Of a stretch of 64,000 bases of DNA, positions 35,891 to 45,371 are shown piece by piece. Origin of the DNA: Caballeronia temeraria (GTDB lineage: Bacteria > Pseudomonadota > Gammaproteobacteria > Burkholderiales > Burkholderiaceae); NCBI RefSeq assembly GCF_001544795.2, contig NZ_FCOI02000003.1, forward strand, positions 62,001 to 126,000. The letters run 5' to 3'. The first letter of the stretch is position 1. The number at the start of each line of letters is the position of its first letter. The translations under genes were made by a program, and so were the position numbers. The notes beneath the pieces are model-generated. The model was not told where the DNA came from, did not search any database, and was given only the letters and a program-made list of their open reading frames with translations.

Positions 35891-38500
35891 ATGCACGATC
35901 CTGCTCATTTCCTGCCATCGTTCGTATGGCGTGCGGCGCGAGACGGGGTGATCCAGTACGCCAATCCGTGGGCTTGCCGTTATCTCGGCATTTCGTTTCC
36001 AGAACTCGTCGGGCGGCATTGGAAAGCTTTTGTTCACTCCGACGACATCCCGCCCGTTTTAGATGCACTGCGTCAAATGCGCGACGGCACACTGCTGCGT
36101 AATGTCGATGTGCGCCTCTTGCGCAACGACGGTGCATTCCGCTGGCACACGCTGCATCTTCAGGCACGACGCGACGAGGAGGGAGAGATCGGCGAAACCG
36201 TCGGCGTGGCGATCGACATTCACGAATGCCGTCACGCATGGGCGATGTACGAAGCGAGCGAGCGGCGTCTGCAGGCTGCTTTCGCGGGCGCGCGCATGGG
36301 TGCATGGGAATGGGACATGAAGACGCGCGTCGTGCGCATGACCGCACAGCTCGCCGCGCTGTATTCTTTTCCGCCCGGAACCGAAGCGGTTCTTCTTTCG
36401 GAAGTGTGGGACCGCGTCGCGCCCGAATATCGCGAGCCGTTTCAGCGCAAGCTGACCGAGGCATTGCGCGATGGCGGTCCATTCGAATTCGACTTCGTGC
36501 TCGAAGGCGATCAGGGAAAACGCCGCTGGCTGCGCATGCGCGGACATCCCGAGTTCGACCGTCATGGCGTGCTCACGCGCGTTTATGGCGTGAGCTTCGA
36601 CATCAGCACGCAACGCGCCGACGAAGATCGCCTGAGTCTTTCCGAGCGACGCTATCGTGCGCTCGTCGAGACGACAGGCGCACTCGTCTGGTCCGCCGAC
36701 GCAAACGGCGAGATCCGTCCTTCGGGCGGCGAATGGGAGCAGTTCACGGGCACATCGCCGGAAGTGCTGTCAGGTTGGGGCTGGCTCGACTACATTCATC
36801 CCGACGACCGCGAACGCACGCATCAGGCATGGCTCGAAGCATTGCGCGAAGGCGTCGCGCGCACGCTCACGTTTCGCATGTATCGGCGCGATGGCGTCTA
36901 TCGTATGGTGCAGGCACACGCCGCGCCGCTGTACGACGACAAGGGCAATCTGCAGGAATGGTTCGGCACGACGACCGACATCACGCCGCGTTTCGAAGCA
37001 CAAGCGGCGATCGAAGCGCGCAGCTTGCGCCTGACCGTGGCGATGCAGGCGGCGAACGTTCATATCGCATCCATCGAACTCGCAACGTGGACGCTCTCCA
37101 TCGAAACCGGCGGCGAGCGCCAGATCACCGAAACGCTCAGTTACGAAGCGGCGCTCGCGCGCGTGCATCCCGATGACAGCACGACGCTCGATCGCTATGT
37201 GCGCAGCATTGCAGCGGGTGAAGACCCCGATGGCCATTTCGAATTTCGCGTACGTAACGTGCACGGCGAACAATGGATGCAAGGCAGCGCCCTGCTTCAA
37301 CGCAGCAAGGACGGCGAGCCGCTGCGCATCATCGGCAGCGTGATCGACATCACCGAGCGCAAGCACATGGAGCTGATGTTGCGCGAGGCGGGCCGCCGCA
37401 AGGACGAGTTCCTCGCCATGCTCGCGCATGAGCTACGCAATCCGCTGGCGCCATTGCGCACGGCCATTGCGCTCTTGCAGAAGGATCAGGATGGCGACAC
37501 GCATCTGCACGACCTCATCGATCTGATGCGCAGGCAGGTCGAGCATATGACGCGCATCGTCGACGACTTGCTGGAAGTGTCGCGCATCACGCAGGGACGC
37601 ATCGCGCTGCAACTCGAACCGATACTCGTGGGCACGGCGGTCTATCACGCGGTCGAAGCGATCGCGGGCATGGTCGAGTCGCGCTCGCAGAACATTCACG
37701 TCGATGTGTCGGATGCGACGACGTGGGTCTGCGGCGATCCTACGCGGCTCTCGCAGATCCTCGTCAACGTGCTGAACAATGCGAGCAAGTACACGCCCGA
37801 GCAAGGCCGCATCACCGTGAGCGTCCAGGCGCTCGACGAGTCGGTATCGATCATCATCGCCGATACGGGCACCGGCATTTCCGCGGACCTTCTGCCGAAA
37901 GTATTCGAGCTCTTCTCGCAAGGCGAACGCACGCTCGATCGTTCGAATGGCGGGCTTGGCATCGGGCTTTCTCTCGTGAAGAAGCTCGTCGAGATGCACA
38001 AAGGCACAATTACCGTGCAAAGCCCCGGACCCGGTCTCGGCACGACCGTCACCGTGCGGTTGCCGCGTTTGCATCATCACGAAAGGCACTCCGCGCTCGC
38101 GCTTTCGGAGCAGGGCGTGCGCGAGGCGCGCACGGCGCTGCGGATACTCGTCGTCGACGATAACCGCGATGCCGCCGATTCGCTCGCGATGTTATGCGAA
38201 TCCGAGGATCATGTCGCGCGTGTCGCGTATTCGTCGGCGGAAGCACTGGAAGCGGCGCCGCAATTGCAGCCCGATGTGGCGTTGCTCGATATCGGCCTGC
38301 CCGACATCGACGGCTATGAGCTCGCGCGTCGCCTGCGTCGCAAAGGAAACACGACGCCCTTGCTGATCGCGATCACAGGTTATGGACAGGCGGAAGACCG
38401 GTTGCGCGCGCAATCGGCGGGTTTCGATTATCACTTCGTGAAGCCGGTGAATGTGGAAAGCCTGCTGAAGTTATTGTCGTCGCTCACGATCACGCGCTGA
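35891..38500 (+). CDS. Soluble hybrid histidine kinase with multiple PAS domains and a C-terminal receiver
   Basis: 869 residues without transmembrane segments. Four PAS-like modules follow one another (about 1-118, 125-245, 255-375, 380-490); WFGTTTDIT and GSVIDITERK mark C-terminal PAC boundaries. HisKA has the phospho-acceptor H513 (LAHELRNPLAP), followed by a HATPase with DTGTGIS and GGLGIGLSLVKKL. The receiver has D800 (LLDIGLPD) and a VKP switch Lys. The LRNPLAPLRTA type of HisKA is common in cytosolic sensor kinases that respond to redox, light or small ligands through PAS cofactors. It has no partner regulator next door; the AhpD-like gene follows after 48 bp. Confidence 0.92.
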   Translation: MHDPAHFLPSFVWRAARDGVIQYANPWACRYLGISFPELVGRHWKAFVHSDDIPPVLDALRQMRDGTLLRNVDVRLLRNDGAFRWHTLHLQARRDEEGEIGETVGVAIDIHECRHAWAMYEASERRLQAAFAGARMGAWEWDMKTRVVRMTAQLAALYSFPPGTEAVLLSEVWDRVAPEYREPFQRKLTEALRDGGPFEFDFVLEGDQGKRRWLRMRGHPEFDRHGVLTRVYGVSFDISTQRADEDRLSLSERRYRALVETTGALVWSADANGEIRPSGGEWEQFTGTSPEVLSGWGWLDYIHPDDRERTHQAWLEALREGVARTLTFRMYRRDGVYRMVQAHAAPLYDDKGNLQEWFGTTTDITPRFEAQAAIEARSLRLTVAMQAANVHIASIELATWTLSIETGGERQITETLSYEAALARVHPDDSTTLDRYVRSIAAGEDPDGHFEFRVRNVHGEQWMQGSALLQRSKDGEPLRIIGSVIDITERKHMELMLREAGRRKDEFLAMLAHELRNPLAPLRTAIALLQKDQDGDTHLHDLIDLMRRQVEHMTRIVDDLLEVSRITQGRIALQLEPILVGTAVYHAVEAIAGMVESRSQNIHVDVSDATTWVCGDPTRLSQILVNVLNNASKYTPEQGRITVSVQALDESVSIIIADTGTGISADLLPKVFELFSQGERTLDRSNGGLGIGLSLVKKLVEMHKGTITVQSPGPGLGTTVTVRLPRLHHHERHSALALSEQGVREARTALRILVVDDNRDAADSLAMLCESEDHVARVAYSSAEALEAAPQLQPDVALLDIGLPDIDGYELARRLRRKGNTTPLLIAITGYGQAEDRLRAQSAGFDYHFVKPVNVESLLKLLSSLTITR

Positions 38501-38548
38501 AGATCCTCGCTCTACAATGAGCGCTCGATCAACGCCTTCGAGGACGTC

Positions 38549-39136
38549 ATGACGCACAAGCCCATTAGCCGCTATCCCGTTCCCGATCCGCAAGACTGGC
38601 CCGGCGATATCCGCGCGCGCATTCTCGAGGTGCAGGACAAGGCGGGCTTCGTGCCGAACGTGTTTCTCACGCTCGCGCATCGGCCCGATGAATTTCGCGC
38701 GTTCTTCGCTTATCACGATGCGCTGATGCTGAAGGACGGCGGCTTGAGCAAAGGCGAACGCGAGATGATCGTCGTCGCGACGAGCGCGGTGAACGATTGC
38801 CTCTATTGCGTCGTCGCGCACGGCGCCATTCTGCGCATCTATGAAAAGAACGCGCTCGTCGCGGATCAGGTCGCGGTGAATCATCGCAAGGCGGATATCA
38901 CGCCGCGTCAAAAAGCTATGCTCGATTTCGCGCTGAAGGTATGCCGCGCTTCCGGCACGGTGGATGACGCGGATTTCGCCGTTTTGCACGCGCACGGTTT
39001 CAGCGATGAAGACGCATGGGATATCGCCGCGATCACGGCATTCTTCGGATTGTCGAATCGCATGGCGAATATCATTTCGATGCGGCCCAACGACGAGTTC
39101 TTCCTGATGGGACGTGTGCCGAAGGAGGCGAAGTAA
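38549..39136 (+). CDS. Peroxidase-related AhpD-like protein (carboxymuconolactone decarboxylase family)
   Basis: 195 residues. The core ATSAVNDCLYCVVAHGAILR contains the CxxC and following His of AhpD-like peroxidatic proteins. The N-terminal VQDKAGFVPNVFLTLAHRPD and C-terminal ISMRPNDEFFLMGR blocks are typical of the 'uncharacterised peroxidase-related enzyme' group. GAGGA precedes the ATG at 38549. It lies just 6 bp before a LysR gene, so both probably share a transcript. Confidence 0.87.
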   Translation: MTHKPISRYPVPDPQDWPGDIRARILEVQDKAGFVPNVFLTLAHRPDEFRAFFAYHDALMLKDGGLSKGEREMIVVATSAVNDCLYCVVAHGAILRIYEKNALVADQVAVNHRKADITPRQKAMLDFALKVCRASGTVDDADFAVLHAHGFSDEDAWDIAAITAFFGLSNRMANIISMRPNDEFFLMGRVPKEAK

Positions 39137-39142
39137 GCGCTC

Positions 39143-40036
39143 ATGCGTCTGCCTCCGCTCAAATCCATCATTGCGTTCGAAAGCGTCGCGCGCACGAAGA
39201 GCGTGAACCGCGCCGCGGATGAACTCGGCCTCACGCCGTCCGCCGTCAGTCATCAACTGGCGAATCTCGAGAGCATCGTCGGGCGGCCGTTGTTCACGAG
39301 GCTCGGTCGTGGCCTCGTGCTCACGCCGACCGGCACGCAATATCTTTCCGACGTCACCGGCGCGCTCGCCGAACTGAATCGCGCAACCGAGCGCGCATCG
39401 AGCGAAACGTCCGTCGAGATTCTGCGCATCCATTCGAGTCCTAGCTTCGGCCTCATGTGGCTATTGCCGCGTCTTGCCGCGTTTCAGGAAGCGAATGGCG
39501 ACATTCAAATGAATCTCGCGTGCTCATATGAAGATGTGTCGTTCACATCGGGCTATTACGACATCGCCGTGCGTCATGGCTATGCGCATTGGACCGATGT
39601 CGAAGTGAAGACGCTGCGGCATGAAACCATCGCACCCCTCGCATCGCGCGCGTATCTGGAGCGCTTTCCCGTATCGTCGCCCGATGATCTGCTGGACCGG
39701 CGTTTGATTCTCTCCGAGTCGCCGCTCGTGCAATGGCAGCAGTGGTTCGGCAAGTTCGGCGTCGCGGTGAAGCGCAAGGCATTCGACTTCTCGTTCGACC
39801 GTTCGTACATGTCGCTCGAAGCGGCCGCGCTCGGTCATGGCATTGCGCTCGAAAGCACGATGCTCGCTTCGGGACATCTTCAACGCGGCTCGCTCGTGCC
39901 CGTGTTCAGCAGCGAATATGCGGTCGAAGTCGGCGCGCATCATCTGGTTTACCCGAGCCAGAATGCCGGATTACCGCGCGTGGCCAAGTTCCTCGCGTGG
40001 ATGGATCAGCAAATCGAACGACGCATCGATACCTGA
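39143..40036 (+). CDS. LysR family regulator, GcvA-like group
   Basis: 297 residues. The first lines, MRLPPLKSIIAFESVARTKS and NRAADELGLTPSAVSHQLANL, form the LysR helix-turn-helix with the LPPL lead typical of GcvA/AmpR-type members. The effector domain follows from about residue 90. The gene is head-to-tail with the SDR / MFS / transketolase set (93-bp gap), so it may control that operon even though it is not divergent. Confidence 0.88.
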   Translation: MRLPPLKSIIAFESVARTKSVNRAADELGLTPSAVSHQLANLESIVGRPLFTRLGRGLVLTPTGTQYLSDVTGALAELNRATERASSETSVEILRIHSSPSFGLMWLLPRLAAFQEANGDIQMNLACSYEDVSFTSGYYDIAVRHGYAHWTDVEVKTLRHETIAPLASRAYLERFPVSSPDDLLDRRLILSESPLVQWQQWFGKFGVAVKRKAFDFSFDRSYMSLEAAALGHGIALESTMLASGHLQRGSLVPVFSSEYAVEVGAHHLVYPSQNAGLPRVAKFLAWMDQQIERRIDT

Positions 40037-40129
40037 AAATTTCTCAGCAATAGTTGAGCCAAACTGCGTTGATCGTCAGGTCGAAGGCGGAGACACTGCG
40101 CCTACACCAGACAATCAACGGAGACAACG

Positions 40130-40879
40130 ATGTTGCTCGAGAACCATGTAGTGATCGTCACGGGCGCGGCTTCGGCGCGTGGAATCGGCAAGGCGACGGC
40201 GAAGGCGCTCGCGGCGCAAGGCGCGCGCATCGTCGTGCTGGACCTGAAGGAAGCCGATGCGCAGAGCGCCGCCGACGATCTCGGTGAAGGCCATCTCGGC
40301 CTCGCGTGCGACGTGACCGACAAAGCCGCATGCGTCGCCGCCGCGAATGCGACGATCGAGAAGTACGGGCGCATCGACGCGCTCATCAACAACGCGGGCA
40401 TCACGCAGCCGATCAAGACGCTGGAGATCGGCGCGGATAACTTCGATGCCGTCGTCGACGTGAATCTCCGCGGCACGCTGTATATGTCGCAGGCCGTGAT
40501 TCCGCAGATGAAAAAGCAGAAGAGCGGCAGCATCGTGTGCATGTCGTCGGTATCGGCGCAACGTGGCGGCGGCATCTTCGGCGGGCCGCATTACAGCGCG
40601 GCGAAGGCCGGCGTGCTCGGTCTCGCGAAGGCGATGGCGCGCGAATTCGGCGCGGACGGTATCCGCGTGAATTCGATCACGCCGGGCCTCATTCAAACCG
40701 ATATCACGGGCGGCAAGCTCACGCCTGAAATGCGCGCGGACATCATCAAAGGCATTCCGCTCGGCCGCCTCGGCGATGCGGCGGATATCGCCAATGCCTG
40801 TCTCTTTCTCACGAGCGATCTTTCGTCTTATCTCACCGGCGTCACGCTCGATGTCAACGGCGGCATGTTGATTCATTGA
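40130..40879 (+). CDS. Short-chain dehydrogenase/reductase, sugar or polyol type
   Basis: 249 residues. TGAASARGIGKATAKAL is a slightly expanded cofactor loop, NNAG follows in place, and the catalytic Ser (MSSVSAQRGG) and YSAAK pair are intact. The LTGVTLDVNGGMLIH ending is characteristic of polyol and sugar-acid dehydrogenases. A good ribosome-binding site (AACGGAG region) lies ahead of the ATG. As first structural gene of the operon with a permease and transketolase halves it presumably oxidises the imported polyol or sugar acid. Confidence 0.87.
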   Translation: MLLENHVVIVTGAASARGIGKATAKALAAQGARIVVLDLKEADAQSAADDLGEGHLGLACDVTDKAACVAAANATIEKYGRIDALINNAGITQPIKTLEIGADNFDAVVDVNLRGTLYMSQAVIPQMKKQKSGSIVCMSSVSAQRGGGIFGGPHYSAAKAGVLGLAKAMAREFGADGIRVNSITPGLIQTDITGGKLTPEMRADIIKGIPLGRLGDAADIANACLFLTSDLSSYLTGVTLDVNGGMLIH

Positions 40880-40932
40880 TTGCACGCACGCGCACCTGGA
40901 AACCAGGGCGCCGAACATGGATGGAGACACCT

Positions 40933-42261
40933 ATGAAATCAAAGTTATCCGCGGCCGCGGTAAGCGCCGAATTCGCATCGTCCGATGATGCGACCAGCTT
41001 CGAAGCAAAGACCTATGCCAAGGTCGGACGCCGCCTGATTCCGTTTCTGATGCTGTGTTATCTCGGCGCGTATCTGGATCGCGTGAACGTCGGCTTCGCC
41101 AAGTTGCAGATGCTCAATGATCTGCGCTTCAGCGAAACCATCTACGGGATTGGCGCGGGCATCTTCTTTCTCGGCTACTTTCTTTTCGAGGTACCCAGCA
41201 ACGTCATCCTGCATAAGGTGGGCGCGCGCAACTGGCTCGCACGCATCATGCTGACGTGGGCCGTGATCTCCGCGAGCTTCGTGTTCGTCAAATCACCGAC
41301 CATCTTCTACGTGTTGCGCTTTCTGCTCGGCGTCGCCGAAGCGGGCTTCGCGCCGGGCGTGATTCTCTATCTCACGTACTGGTTTCCCGCCGCGCGTCGC
41401 GCCAAGGCGCTCTCGCTGTTCTTCATGGCGATTCCGCTTGCGGGCATCGTCGGCGGGCCGCTGTCCGGCTACATCATGCATGCGTTACAGGGCGTGCACG
41501 GGCTTGCAGGATGGAAGTGGCTGTTCATGCTCGAAGCGCTGCCTTCGCTCTTTCTCGGTGTCGCGATCCTGTTCTATCTCGACAACGGCATCGCCGGCGC
41601 GAAGTGGCTCAACGACGATGAAAAGGCGTTGCTCAGACGCAATGTCGAAAAGGACAACGCGCAGACGGTCAAGCATGTATCGATCCGCGCGTTCATCGGC
41701 GATCGTCGTTTGTGGTTGATGGCCGCAATCTACTTCTGCGTCGTGATGGGTCAGTACGGACTCACGTTCTGGCTGCCGACGATCGTTCGTCGCACCGGCG
41801 TGGCGGACCCGCTGTGGGTCGGCATTCTCACCGCGATTCCGTATCTCTGCGCGATCGTTGCGCTGCCTCTGATCGGCGCAAGTGCCGACAAGCGCCGCGA
41901 ACGCCGCCTGCATCTCGCGATTCCGATGCTCGTGTCCGCAGCCGGCTTCGCCACCTTGCCGATGCTCGGCAGCGTGGGCGCATCGATCATCTGCGTGAGC
42001 ATCGCGGCGGCGGGCATCCTCGCGTCGTCGTCGCAATTCTGGTCGCTGCCAACGGCGGTGCTCGGCGGCATGTCGGCGGCAGCGGGCATCGCGGCGGTCA
42101 ACTGCTTCGCCAATCTCGCGGGCTTTTTCTCGCCGGCTATCGTCGGCTGGCTCAACGACTTCACGGGCAAATCGACCGCGGGCCTGATCTTCATTTCAAT
42201 AGCGATCGTGATCGGCTCGGTGCTCGTGTTCTTCGTGCCCGCCAAAACGGTCAACCGCTGA
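40933..42261 (+). CDS. MFS transporter, anion:cation symporter (ACS) type
   Basis: 442 residues, twelve helices. LCYLGAYLDRVNVGFAKLQM is the first-helix signature of the ACS family (phthalate, tartrate, glucarate and hexuronate permeases), and FEVPSNVILHKVGARNWL is its loop 2-3. The ATG at 40933 has GGAG 6 nt upstream; an earlier TTG-initiated reading lacks a site. A small hairpin CCTGG-AAA-CCAGG (40895-40907) lies in the 53-bp gap after the SDR gene. The substrate is probably a sugar acid or related anion fed to the transketolase route. Confidence 0.87.
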   Translation: MKSKLSAAAVSAEFASSDDATSFEAKTYAKVGRRLIPFLMLCYLGAYLDRVNVGFAKLQMLNDLRFSETIYGIGAGIFFLGYFLFEVPSNVILHKVGARNWLARIMLTWAVISASFVFVKSPTIFYVLRFLLGVAEAGFAPGVILYLTYWFPAARRAKALSLFFMAIPLAGIVGGPLSGYIMHALQGVHGLAGWKWLFMLEALPSLFLGVAILFYLDNGIAGAKWLNDDEKALLRRNVEKDNAQTVKHVSIRAFIGDRRLWLMAAIYFCVVMGQYGLTFWLPTIVRRTGVADPLWVGILTAIPYLCAIVALPLIGASADKRRERRLHLAIPMLVSAAGFATLPMLGSVGASIICVSIAAAGILASSSQFWSLPTAVLGGMSAAAGIAAVNCFANLAGFFSPAIVGWLNDFTGKSTAGLIFISIAIVIGSVLVFFVPAKTVNR

Positions 42262-42286
42262 TTCCATCCATTCAAGGGGACAACGC

Positions 42287-43129
42287 ATGAGCACTCCAGT
42301 CATCGAGGAGGTGACGCTCGCCGAGCGCGCCTATCGTATCCGTCGCAACGCGCTTCTGATGGGCGAAGTGCAGGGCCAGGGCTATATCGGTCAGGCACTC
42401 GATATCGCCGATGTACTCGCCGTCGCCTACTTCGGCGCAATGAACTATCGCCCGGAAGATCCGGAATGGGAAGGCCGCGACCGCTTCCTGCTGTCGAACG
42501 GTCACTATGCGATCGCGCTGTACGCCGCCTTGTTCGAAGCGGGCATCCTGCCGCAAGAAGAACTCGAAACCTATGGCAGCGACGACAGCCGTTTGCCGAT
42601 GTCCGGCATGGCGAGCTACACGCCGGGCATGGAAATGTCGGGCGGCTCGCTCGGGCAAGGTCTCACGATCGCGGTGGGCCGTTGCCTCGGCCTCAAGCGC
42701 AAGGGCTCGAAGTCCTTCGTCTACACGCTCTTCTCCGATGGCGAACTCGACGAAGGCTCGATCTGGGAAGGCCTCATGTCGGCGGCGCACTGGAAGCTCG
42801 ACAATCTCATCGCAATGGTCGACGTGAACAATCAGCAAGCCGATGGACCTTCTACGCAGATCATGTCGTTCGAGCCACTCGTCGAAAAGCTAGAAGCGTT
42901 CGGCTGGTACGTGCAGCGCGTGGACGGCAACGATATCGACGCCGTGAAAGCGGCCTTCGACAACGCGCGCAATCTTCAGGACGCGAAGCCGCGCATCATC
43001 GTGTGCGATACGAAGATGGGCTGCGGCGTGCCCTTCCTCGAACAACGCGAGAAAAACCATTTCATCCGCGTCGATGCCCATGAATGGCAACTGGCGCTCG
43101 AAGCACTCGAAGCAGGGAGACAAGCATGA
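42287..43129 (+). CDS. Transketolase, N-terminal subunit
   Basis: 280 residues holding the thiamine diphosphate and Mg-binding half: LSNGHYAIALYAAL, GGSLGQGLTIAVG and SDGELDEGSIWEG with NN about 25 residues later (VDVNNQQ), where the first Gly of GDG is replaced by Ser. In single-chain transketolase this half is joined to the pyrimidine-binding half, here made by the next gene. Split transketolases act in dedicated sugar catabolism, such as apulose-4-phosphate cleavage, or supply tetrose and heptose carbon. The start overlaps no other gene; the stop overlaps the next start (ATGA). Confidence 0.9.
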   Translation: MSTPVIEEVTLAERAYRIRRNALLMGEVQGQGYIGQALDIADVLAVAYFGAMNYRPEDPEWEGRDRFLLSNGHYAIALYAALFEAGILPQEELETYGSDDSRLPMSGMASYTPGMEMSGGSLGQGLTIAVGRCLGLKRKGSKSFVYTLFSDGELDEGSIWEGLMSAAHWKLDNLIAMVDVNNQQADGPSTQIMSFEPLVEKLEAFGWYVQRVDGNDIDAVKAAFDNARNLQDAKPRIIVCDTKMGCGVPFLEQREKNHFIRVDAHEWQLALEALEAGRQA

Positions 43130-44109
43130 GCACCCGTCTGAAAACGTCCGCGATGATCGCGTCGATCGCAAGCGAAGGACAGGTCACGCGATCTGCGCCC
43201 TTCGGCCATGCACTCGTCGAAGAGGCGCGCACGAAGACGAATATCATCGGCATGACAGCCGATCTCGGCAAGTACACGGACCTGCATATCTTCGCGAAGG
43301 CGTTTCCCGAGCGTTATTATCAGATGGGCATGGCCGAGCAATTGCTGATGGGCGCGGCGGCGGGATTCGCACATGAAGGCGCGCAGCCGTTCGTCACCAC
43401 GTATGCGGTGTTCGCGACGCGCCGCGCGTATGACTTCATCCATCAAACGATCGCGGAAGACAATCTCGACGTGAAGATCGTCGCCGCGCTGCCCGGACTG
43501 ACGACGGGTTACGGCCCGAGCCATCAGGCCGCTGAAGACCTCGCGTTGATGCGCGCGATGCCGAACATGACCGTGATCGATCCGTGCGACGCGCTCGATA
43601 TCGAGCAGATGGTGCCCGCAATCGCCGCGCACAAAGGGCCGGTCTATGCGCGTCTGTTGCGCGGCAATGTTCCCGCCGTGCTTGACGAATACGGCTATCG
43701 GTTTGAATTGGGGAAAGCCAAGCTTCTGCGCGATGGCCGCGACGTTCTGATCATTTCATCAGGCATCCTGACGATGCGCGCGTTGGAAACCGCCGAGGCG
43801 TTGCAAGCCGATAGCGTCGACGTCTCCGTGCTGCACGTGCCGACGATAAAGCCGCTCGATACGGAAACGATCGTCCGCGAGGCGAAGCGTTCGGGGCGTC
43901 TCGTCGTGGTGGCTGAGAACCATACGGTGATCGGCGGACTGGGCGAAGCGGTGGCTACTGCGCTGCTTACCGCGGGTGTTGCCCCCACGTATCGTCAGAT
44001 CGCGCTGCCCGATGCTTTCCTCGATGCAGGCGCGCTGCCCACGCTGCACGATCGCTACGGTATTTCGACGAACGTAATGTCGAGCACGATCAAAGGCTGG
44101 CTCGCGTAA
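43126..44109 (+). CDS. Transketolase, C-terminal subunit
   Basis: 327 residues with the pyrimidine-binding domain (ERYYQMGMAEQLLMGAAAGF carries the conserved Glu that activates thiamine) and the C-terminal transketolase domain (VVVAENHTVIGGLGEAVA). GGGAG lies 6 nt before the ATG at 43126, which overlaps the stop of the N-terminal subunit by 4 nt and couples translation for equal amounts. An earlier start inside that gene has no site. Confidence 0.9.
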   Translation: MSTRLKTSAMIASIASEGQVTRSAPFGHALVEEARTKTNIIGMTADLGKYTDLHIFAKAFPERYYQMGMAEQLLMGAAAGFAHEGAQPFVTTYAVFATRRAYDFIHQTIAEDNLDVKIVAALPGLTTGYGPSHQAAEDLALMRAMPNMTVIDPCDALDIEQMVPAIAAHKGPVYARLLRGNVPAVLDEYGYRFELGKAKLLRDGRDVLIISSGILTMRALETAEALQADSVDVSVLHVPTIKPLDTETIVREAKRSGRLVVVAENHTVIGGLGEAVATALLTAGVAPTYRQIALPDAFLDAGALPTLHDRYGISTNVMSSTIKGWLA

Positions 44110-44117
44110 CACTTGCA

Positions 44118-44165
44118 TGCCGCGCGGTTCAACGGATCGCGCGGAGCGTTCGTCACTTCTTTTTG
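44118..44165 (+). terminator. Possible terminator after the transketolase genes
   Basis: CCGCGCG (44120-44126) and CGCGCGG (44138-44144) form a 7-bp G+C-rich stem with an 11-nt loop, followed 13 nt later by CTTCTTTTT. The distance between stem and T-run is longer than ideal, so termination may be weak or Rho-assisted. Confidence 0.35.
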
Positions 44166-44731
44166 CGGCCGCCTTTCTTCGCGGCCGCAATCTCTTTCGC
44201 GACGATCACGCCCGGTCCGTTCATCTCTTCCATCCACGAAAGTGCATCGACGTAGGCGAGAAATTGCTGAAGATAACCCGGCGATACTTCGCGCATGAAC
44301 GACAATGAACGATGCACGAGACTGCTCGAATTGAGCGGTCCCGCATTCTTCGGCACCTGCGCGAGCGAATCGCGCAATTGTTTTTCCGCGCTGACTTTCG
44401 ACCATACCGCGCGAAAATATTCGAGCAGTTCCGCGTGCGATGTCTCGTGCATCGAAGACGCCTTCGCGATGTCGTCGACGAGCGTGGCAAGCGGTCCGCG
44501 TTCGCCGCCATCTTTAGATGCATCGGGCCATGCCGCGCGTTCGATATCGATCCGATACGCATCGAGCAATCGTGCGATACGCTGATCGAGCAGACGACGC
44601 GTCTCGCCTTCATACGCGGCCGCGCGCTTGTCCAATGCATCGATGAGATGGAAGCGCACGGGGTTTGCGCGATCGTCGCCGTTCGCGCGCCACGCGTCGA
44701 GCATCGCACGTGCGGGCGTCGCGTCAGTCAT
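44153..44731 (-). CDS. DUF2894 domain protein
   Basis: 192 residues, helical and charged, ending in a Lys/Arg-rich GGRKKK tail. SSLVHRSLSFMREVSPGYLQ and the following FLAYVDALSWMEEMNGPG are the conserved C-terminal block of DUF2894. It has no signal or membrane segment, so it is cytoplasmic. It is last of four tightly packed genes (overlap with the OmpA gene 8 bp). The family always seems to travel with DUF3348, DUF802 and OmpA genes in Burkholderia, so it is probably a cytoplasmic partner of the membrane pair. Function is unknown. Confidence 0.8.
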   Translation of the reverse strand: MTDATPARAMLDAWRANGDDRANPVRFHLIDALDKRAAAYEGETRRLLDQRIARLLDAYRIDIERAAWPDASKDGGERGPLATLVDDIAKASSMHETSHAELLEYFRAVWSKVSAEKQLRDSLAQVPKNAGPLNSSSLVHRSLSFMREVSPGYLQQFLAYVDALSWMEEMNGPGVIVAKEIAAAKKGGRKKK

Positions 44732-45371
44732 GAGCCTTTACCGCGCCATCCGAAGAACGCGGCACAGCGGATATCTCCACGCGGCGATTCTTCGCGCGCC
44801 CGACTTCATCGGCGTTGGAACTCACAGGCTGCTCCGAGCCGAACGCCGCCGCGAACACGGACGATGCAGGCACGCCCGCATCGATCAAGGCGCGCGTGAC
44901 CGTCAACGCGCGTTTGGCCGAGAGCTCCCAGTTATCGGCGAAACGCCGGTTGCCTTCATGGACCTGTTGATCGTCGGCGAAACCGCTCACCATGAGGATC
45001 TCCTCATGCGCGCGCAGATACGTGGAAAGCGGCCCCGCAAGGCTCTTCAGCACATCGCGGCCTTGCGGCTGCAACTGGTCGGAGTTGAGCGCGAAGAGCA
45101 CGCTGCCGCTGATGCCGATGCGCCCGTTCACGAGCGTCACGCGGCCCGATGCCAGCGGCCCCGCGAGCGCCTGTTCCAGCGTCTTGCGGCGTTGCGTTTC
45201 CTCCTGCCGATGCCTCACCTCTTCGTCGAGCTTGTTTTCGAGTTGCAACTGCACGCCGATCACGCCGACGAGTATCAACACGAACGCGCCCAGCAGCACC
45301 GACATCAGATCGGCGAACGCGGCCCAGATCGGCGCGGCGTGTTCCGCGCCGCCGTCGATTTCCTCGTTCAT
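44724..45371 (-). CDS. OmpA-family MotB/ZorB-like membrane protein
   Basis: 215 residues. One N-terminal transmembrane helix (about 15-41) carries a conserved Asp, D21, in WAAFADLMSVLL, the position of the ion-carrying Asp in MotB, ExbD and ZorB. A short linker leads to an OmpA peptidoglycan-binding domain (about 70-205) with LFALNSDQLQPQGRDVL, VSGFADDQQ and the SAKRALTVTRALI helix. It should sit in the inner membrane with its C domain on the wall. Its start overlaps the DUF802 stop by 4 nt (ATGA), so the two are made together like MotA and MotB. Confidence 0.86.
   Translation of the reverse strand: MNEEIDGGAEHAAPIWAAFADLMSVLLGAFVLILVGVIGVQLQLENKLDEEVRHRQEETQRRKTLEQALAGPLASGRVTLVNGRIGISGSVLFALNSDQLQPQGRDVLKSLAGPLSTYLRAHEEILMVSGFADDQQVHEGNRRFADNWELSAKRALTVTRALIDAGVPASSVFAAAFGSEQPVSSNADEVGRAKNRRVEISAVPRSSDGAVKAHD

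Noticed and set aside
44163..44192. Inverted repeat of GCGGCCGC copies near the end of the DUF2894 gene as a terminator
   Set aside because: It lies inside the coding sequence for the Lys/Gly-rich tail and is not followed by a T-run on either transcribed strand.
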